From Oceanicella sp. SM1341 (lineage in GTDB: Bacteria > Pseudomonadota > Alphaproteobacteria > Rhodobacterales > Rhodobacteraceae), in assembly GCF_003448965.1 (NCBI RefSeq), contig NZ_QRGC01000010.1, positions 1-64,000 on the forward strand: a stretch of DNA of 64,000 bases, given 5' to 3'. Each line of letters opens with the position of its first letter. Positions within the stretch are counted from its first letter, which is position 1. Of the stretch, positions 61,786-64,000 are shown one piece after another. The notes beneath the pieces are model-generated. The model searched no databases and was not told the origin of the DNA. It saw only the letters and a list, made by a program, of their open reading frames with translations. The translations under genes and the position numbers were made by a program.

Positions 61786-62655
61786 TCAGCCGCGCGTCAG
61801 CCCCCGGGCGATGGTCTCGGCCCTAGCCAGTGCGTCTAGGTCGATCCCGTGGCCGAGGCCCTGCGCCTCGACCACCTCGAGCACGCGGCGGGTGTCGACA
61901 TTGCCGGGGGCGCCCGGTGCATAGGGACAGCCGCCAAGACCGGCGACCGAGGCGTCGAAGCACCGCAGGCCGCGCTCCAGCGACAGCGCCACCAGTTCGG
62001 CGGCGCGTCCGGTGGTGTCATGGAAATGCCCCGCGAGCCGCCCCGGCGCGATGTCACCGAGCAGGGTGCGGAGCAGCGCGTCCAGCGTCTCGGGCGTGCC
62101 CGCGCCGATGGTGTCGCCCAGCGAGACCTCGTAGCAACCCGCCTCGATCAGCCGCTGCGCCCAATGCGCCGCCACGGCGGGGTCGGTCGGCCCGTCGAAC
62201 GGGCAGGCGATGACCATGGACAGGTAGCCCCGCACCGGCACATTCGCGTCTTTCGCGGCGGCGAGGACCGGGGCAAAGCGCGCGAAGCTCTCTTCGATCG
62301 AGCAGTTGAGGTTGGCGCGGCTGAAACCCTCGGAGGCGGAGGCGAAGACCGCCACCTCGTCGCAGCCCGCGTCGAGCGCTCGTTCGAGGCCGGTGAGATT
62401 GGGCGTGAGCGCGGCGTAGCGCACGCCGGGGCGCCTCTCGATCCCGGCCATGACCCCGGCCGCGTCGGCCATCTGCGGCACCCAGCGCGGGCTGACGAAG
62501 CTCGTCGCCTCGATCCGGCGGAAGCCGCTGCGCGAGAGCGCGTCGATCAGGTCGATCTTGCCCTCGGTCGGAACCAGTCCGCCCCGGCTTTGCAGCCCGT
62601 CCCGCGGCCCTACCTCGTAGAGCGTCACATCGGGGGGCATCGCATCACCGCGCAT
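61786..62655 (-). CDS. HMG-CoA lyase-family protein
   Basis: This protein of about 289 residues has the lyase pattern: VTLYEVGPRDGLQSRGGLVP, then TSFVSPRWVPQMADA, YEVSLGDTIGAGTP and the signature DASVAGLGGCPYAPGA with its catalytic cysteine. It cleaves 3-hydroxy-3-methylglutaryl-CoA or a related hydroxyacyl-CoA. ATG 62655 overlaps the TRAP stop by 11 bases; ATG 62640 is an equally good start. It is co-transcribed with the TRAP permease genes upstream on the minus strand. Confidence 0.88.
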   Translation of the reverse strand: MRGDAMPPDVTLYEVGPRDGLQSRGGLVPTEGKIDLIDALSRSGFRRIEATSFVSPRWVPQMADAAGVMAGIERRPGVRYAALTPNLTGLERALDAGCDEVAVFASASEGFSRANLNCSIEESFARFAPVLAAAKDANVPVRGYLSMVIACPFDGPTDPAVAAHWAQRLIEAGCYEVSLGDTIGAGTPETLDALLRTLLGDIAPGRLAGHFHDTTGRAAELVALSLERGLRCFDASVAGLGGCPYAPGAPGNVDTRRVLEVVEAQGLGHGIDLDALARAETIARGLTRG

Positions 62656-63967
62656 TGGCCGACAGCGCCTCGGGCAGCCATGTCACCAGCCCCGGGAACA
62701 GCGCGAAGAGGATCAGGATCACCACCTGGATCAGGAAGAAGGGCACCACGCCGCGATAGACCTGCCCGATGCCGATGTCCCTGGGCAGCACGCCCTTGAG
62801 GTAGAACAGCGTGTAGCCGAAGGGCGGGGTGATATAGGCCATCTGCGCCGTGATCATGAAGAGCACGCCGAACCACAGCGGATCGAAGTCGAGCGCCGTG
62901 ACGATCGGCAGGAACACCGGCACGCAGAGCAGGATGATGCCGATCTCGTCGAGGAACAGTCCGAGGAAGATCAGGATCAGCATCATCGCAGCCAGCACAA
63001 GCCAGCGCGAGGCCTCCAGCGTTTCGACGAAATTCAGCAGCGAATCCGCGCCGCCGGTGGCGACGAAGGTCGAGATGAAGGCCCGCGCACCGATGGTGAT
63101 CCAGAGGATCATCGCGGTCACCCGCATCGTGTCGCTAGCGCTTTCGGAGAGCATCGACCGCGAGAAGCGCCGCGTCACCAGCGACGAGGCGGCCGCGCCG
63201 AGCACGCCGACCGCGGCGGCCTCGGTCGGGGTCGCGATGCCGGCGTATATCGAGCCGAGCACGCCCACCACGACGAAGGCGGGCAGGATCAGGCTCTTGA
63301 GTTTCGACAGCTTGACCCGCAGGGGCACGTCCTGGATGTCGTCCGGAACGGGGGCCAGCGCGGGGTTGATCCAGGTCCGCACGAGGATATAGGCGATATA
63401 GCTTCCCGCCAGGATGAGGCCCGGCACGATGCCCGCCGCGAACATCTGGCCGATCGAGATCTGCGCGGTGATGGCGTAGACGATGGTGATGACCGAGGGC
63501 GGGATCAGGATGCCCAGCGTGCCGCCGGCGCAGATCGCGCCGAGCGCGAGCGGCGGGTAGTAACCGCGTTTGAGCATCGAGGGCAGGGCGAGGATGCCCA
63601 TGGCCGCCACCGCCGCGCCCACCACGCCGGTCATGGCCGCGAGGATGGTGCAGATCGCGATGGTGCCCACCGCAAGCCCGCCGTTGATCCGCGCGAACCA
63701 GGTTTCCATCGCATCGTAGAGCGCGTCGATGATCGCGGATTTTTGCAGGATTGAGGCCATGAGCACGTAGAGCGGGATCGCCATCAGGCTTTCCGACGTC
63801 ATCGTCTCGAAGGTGTTGAGCACCGCCACGATGAGCGCCGCCGGACCCCAGAGCAGGATCGTCGAGATGAAGGCGATGGCCCCCAGCACAAAGGCCAGGC
63901 CCGCGCCGCTCAGCATGAAGACGATGAGCGAGACGAACATGAAGGCGAGGATTAGCGAACTTTCCAT
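62645..63967 (-). CDS. dctM: TRAP transporter large permease (DctM-like)
   Basis: This 440-residue polytopic protein has about twelve hydrophobic segments and the family motifs AIPLYVLMASILQKSAIIDA, GGTLGILIPPSVITIVYAIT and IYAGIATPTEAAAVGVLGAA. It has a C-terminal FGVLFMITAQMAYITPPFGY segment. It forms the membrane channel of a TRAP transporter, likely for a carboxylate. The substrate is not known. It starts next to the small permease gene and is followed by the lyase. Confidence 0.95.
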   Translation of the reverse strand: MESSLILAFMFVSLIVFMLSGAGLAFVLGAIAFISTILLWGPAALIVAVLNTFETMTSESLMAIPLYVLMASILQKSAIIDALYDAMETWFARINGGLAVGTIAICTILAAMTGVVGAAVAAMGILALPSMLKRGYYPPLALGAICAGGTLGILIPPSVITIVYAITAQISIGQMFAAGIVPGLILAGSYIAYILVRTWINPALAPVPDDIQDVPLRVKLSKLKSLILPAFVVVGVLGSIYAGIATPTEAAAVGVLGAAASSLVTRRFSRSMLSESASDTMRVTAMILWITIGARAFISTFVATGGADSLLNFVETLEASRWLVLAAMMLILIFLGLFLDEIGIILLCVPVFLPIVTALDFDPLWFGVLFMITAQMAYITPPFGYTLFYLKGVLPRDIGIGQVYRGVVPFFLIQVVILILFALFPGLVTWLPEALSANAR

Positions 63968-63968
63968 G

Positions 63969-64000
63969 TCACTGCGCCTTCATGGAGGTTTCGGGGCCGG
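63969..64000 (-). CDS. C-terminal end of TRAP small permease (DctQ-like), partial
   Basis: Only the last nine codons are inside the window, reading (minus strand) GPETSMKAQ and a TGA at 63971-63969. It lies immediately ahead of the large permease start, where the small permease gene of TRAP systems is usually found. The assignment rests on position alone. Confidence 0.5.
   Translation of the reverse strand, partial: GPETSMKAQ

Noticed and set aside
1-64000. CRISPR array, rRNA or tRNA genes
   Set aside because: No repeat-spacer pattern and no tRNA-like T-arm or rRNA segment was found on either strand.
1-64000. Site-specific integrase or att site of the element
   Set aside because: No tyrosine or serine recombinase signature is present; the ends of the element must lie outside the window.

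Overview
The window looks like part of an alphaproteobacterial accessory element, probably Rhodobacterales-like. Supporting signs are the high GC, the alphaproteobacterial-style Trb/RepA/DUF2840/DUF736/DUF3363 gene set, and the many Tat-exported redox enzymes and TRAP transport. No rRNA, tRNA, CRISPR or integrase is visible, so neither end of the element lies inside the window.

Region 1 (about 0.1-9.9 kb) is the control and DNA-processing half of a Tn4371-like integrative conjugative element or plasmid. It holds an XRE regulator, DUF2285/DUF6499-type regulators (one frameshifted), an AlpA-like HTH protein and RepA with iteron-like repeats inside its gene. These are followed by DUF2840, the TraF-type S26 peptidase, DUF736, a lytic transglycosylase, a DUF3363 relaxase, the TraG coupling protein and a CopG-like protein. 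Region 3 (18.7-28.3 kb) is the mating-pair formation operon trbBCDEJKLFGI plus DUF2274, with nearly every junction a 4-base start/stop overlap.

Region 2 (9.9-18.6 kb) is a cargo block between copG and trbB, which are normally neighbours. It carries two transglutaminase-like proteins, a zinc-ribbon protein, a secreted seven-repeat cysteine-rich protein and small conserved proteins. It also carries a DEAD-box RNA helicase, a cold-shock protein and a membrane fatty-acid desaturase, a set that suggests cold or membrane-stress adaptation.

Region 4 (28.3-61.6 kb) is a second cargo block, rich in oxidoreductases and regulators. Most units are compact: one regulator (LysR, AraC or TetR) beside, or divergent from, an SDR, a metallo-beta-lactamase-fold hydrolase, a quinone oxidoreductase or a molybdenum hydroxylase. 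Three molybdenum hydroxylase systems of different architecture occur within 20 kb: a cytochrome c/2Fe-2S/Mo unit, an orphan Mo subunit, and a PaoABC-like 2Fe-2S/FAD/Mo set. Two TetR units have clear paired palindromic operators. A decayed IS3-family element and remnants of LysR and AraC genes point to repeated acquisition and decay.

Region 5 (61.8-64 kb, minus strand) starts a different metabolic unit: an HMG-CoA-lyase-family enzyme and a TRAP transporter large permease, with the tail of the small permease cut by the window edge. Substrates of the cargo enzymes cannot be read from sequence alone; an aldehyde or aromatic/heterocycle oxidation role is an inference.
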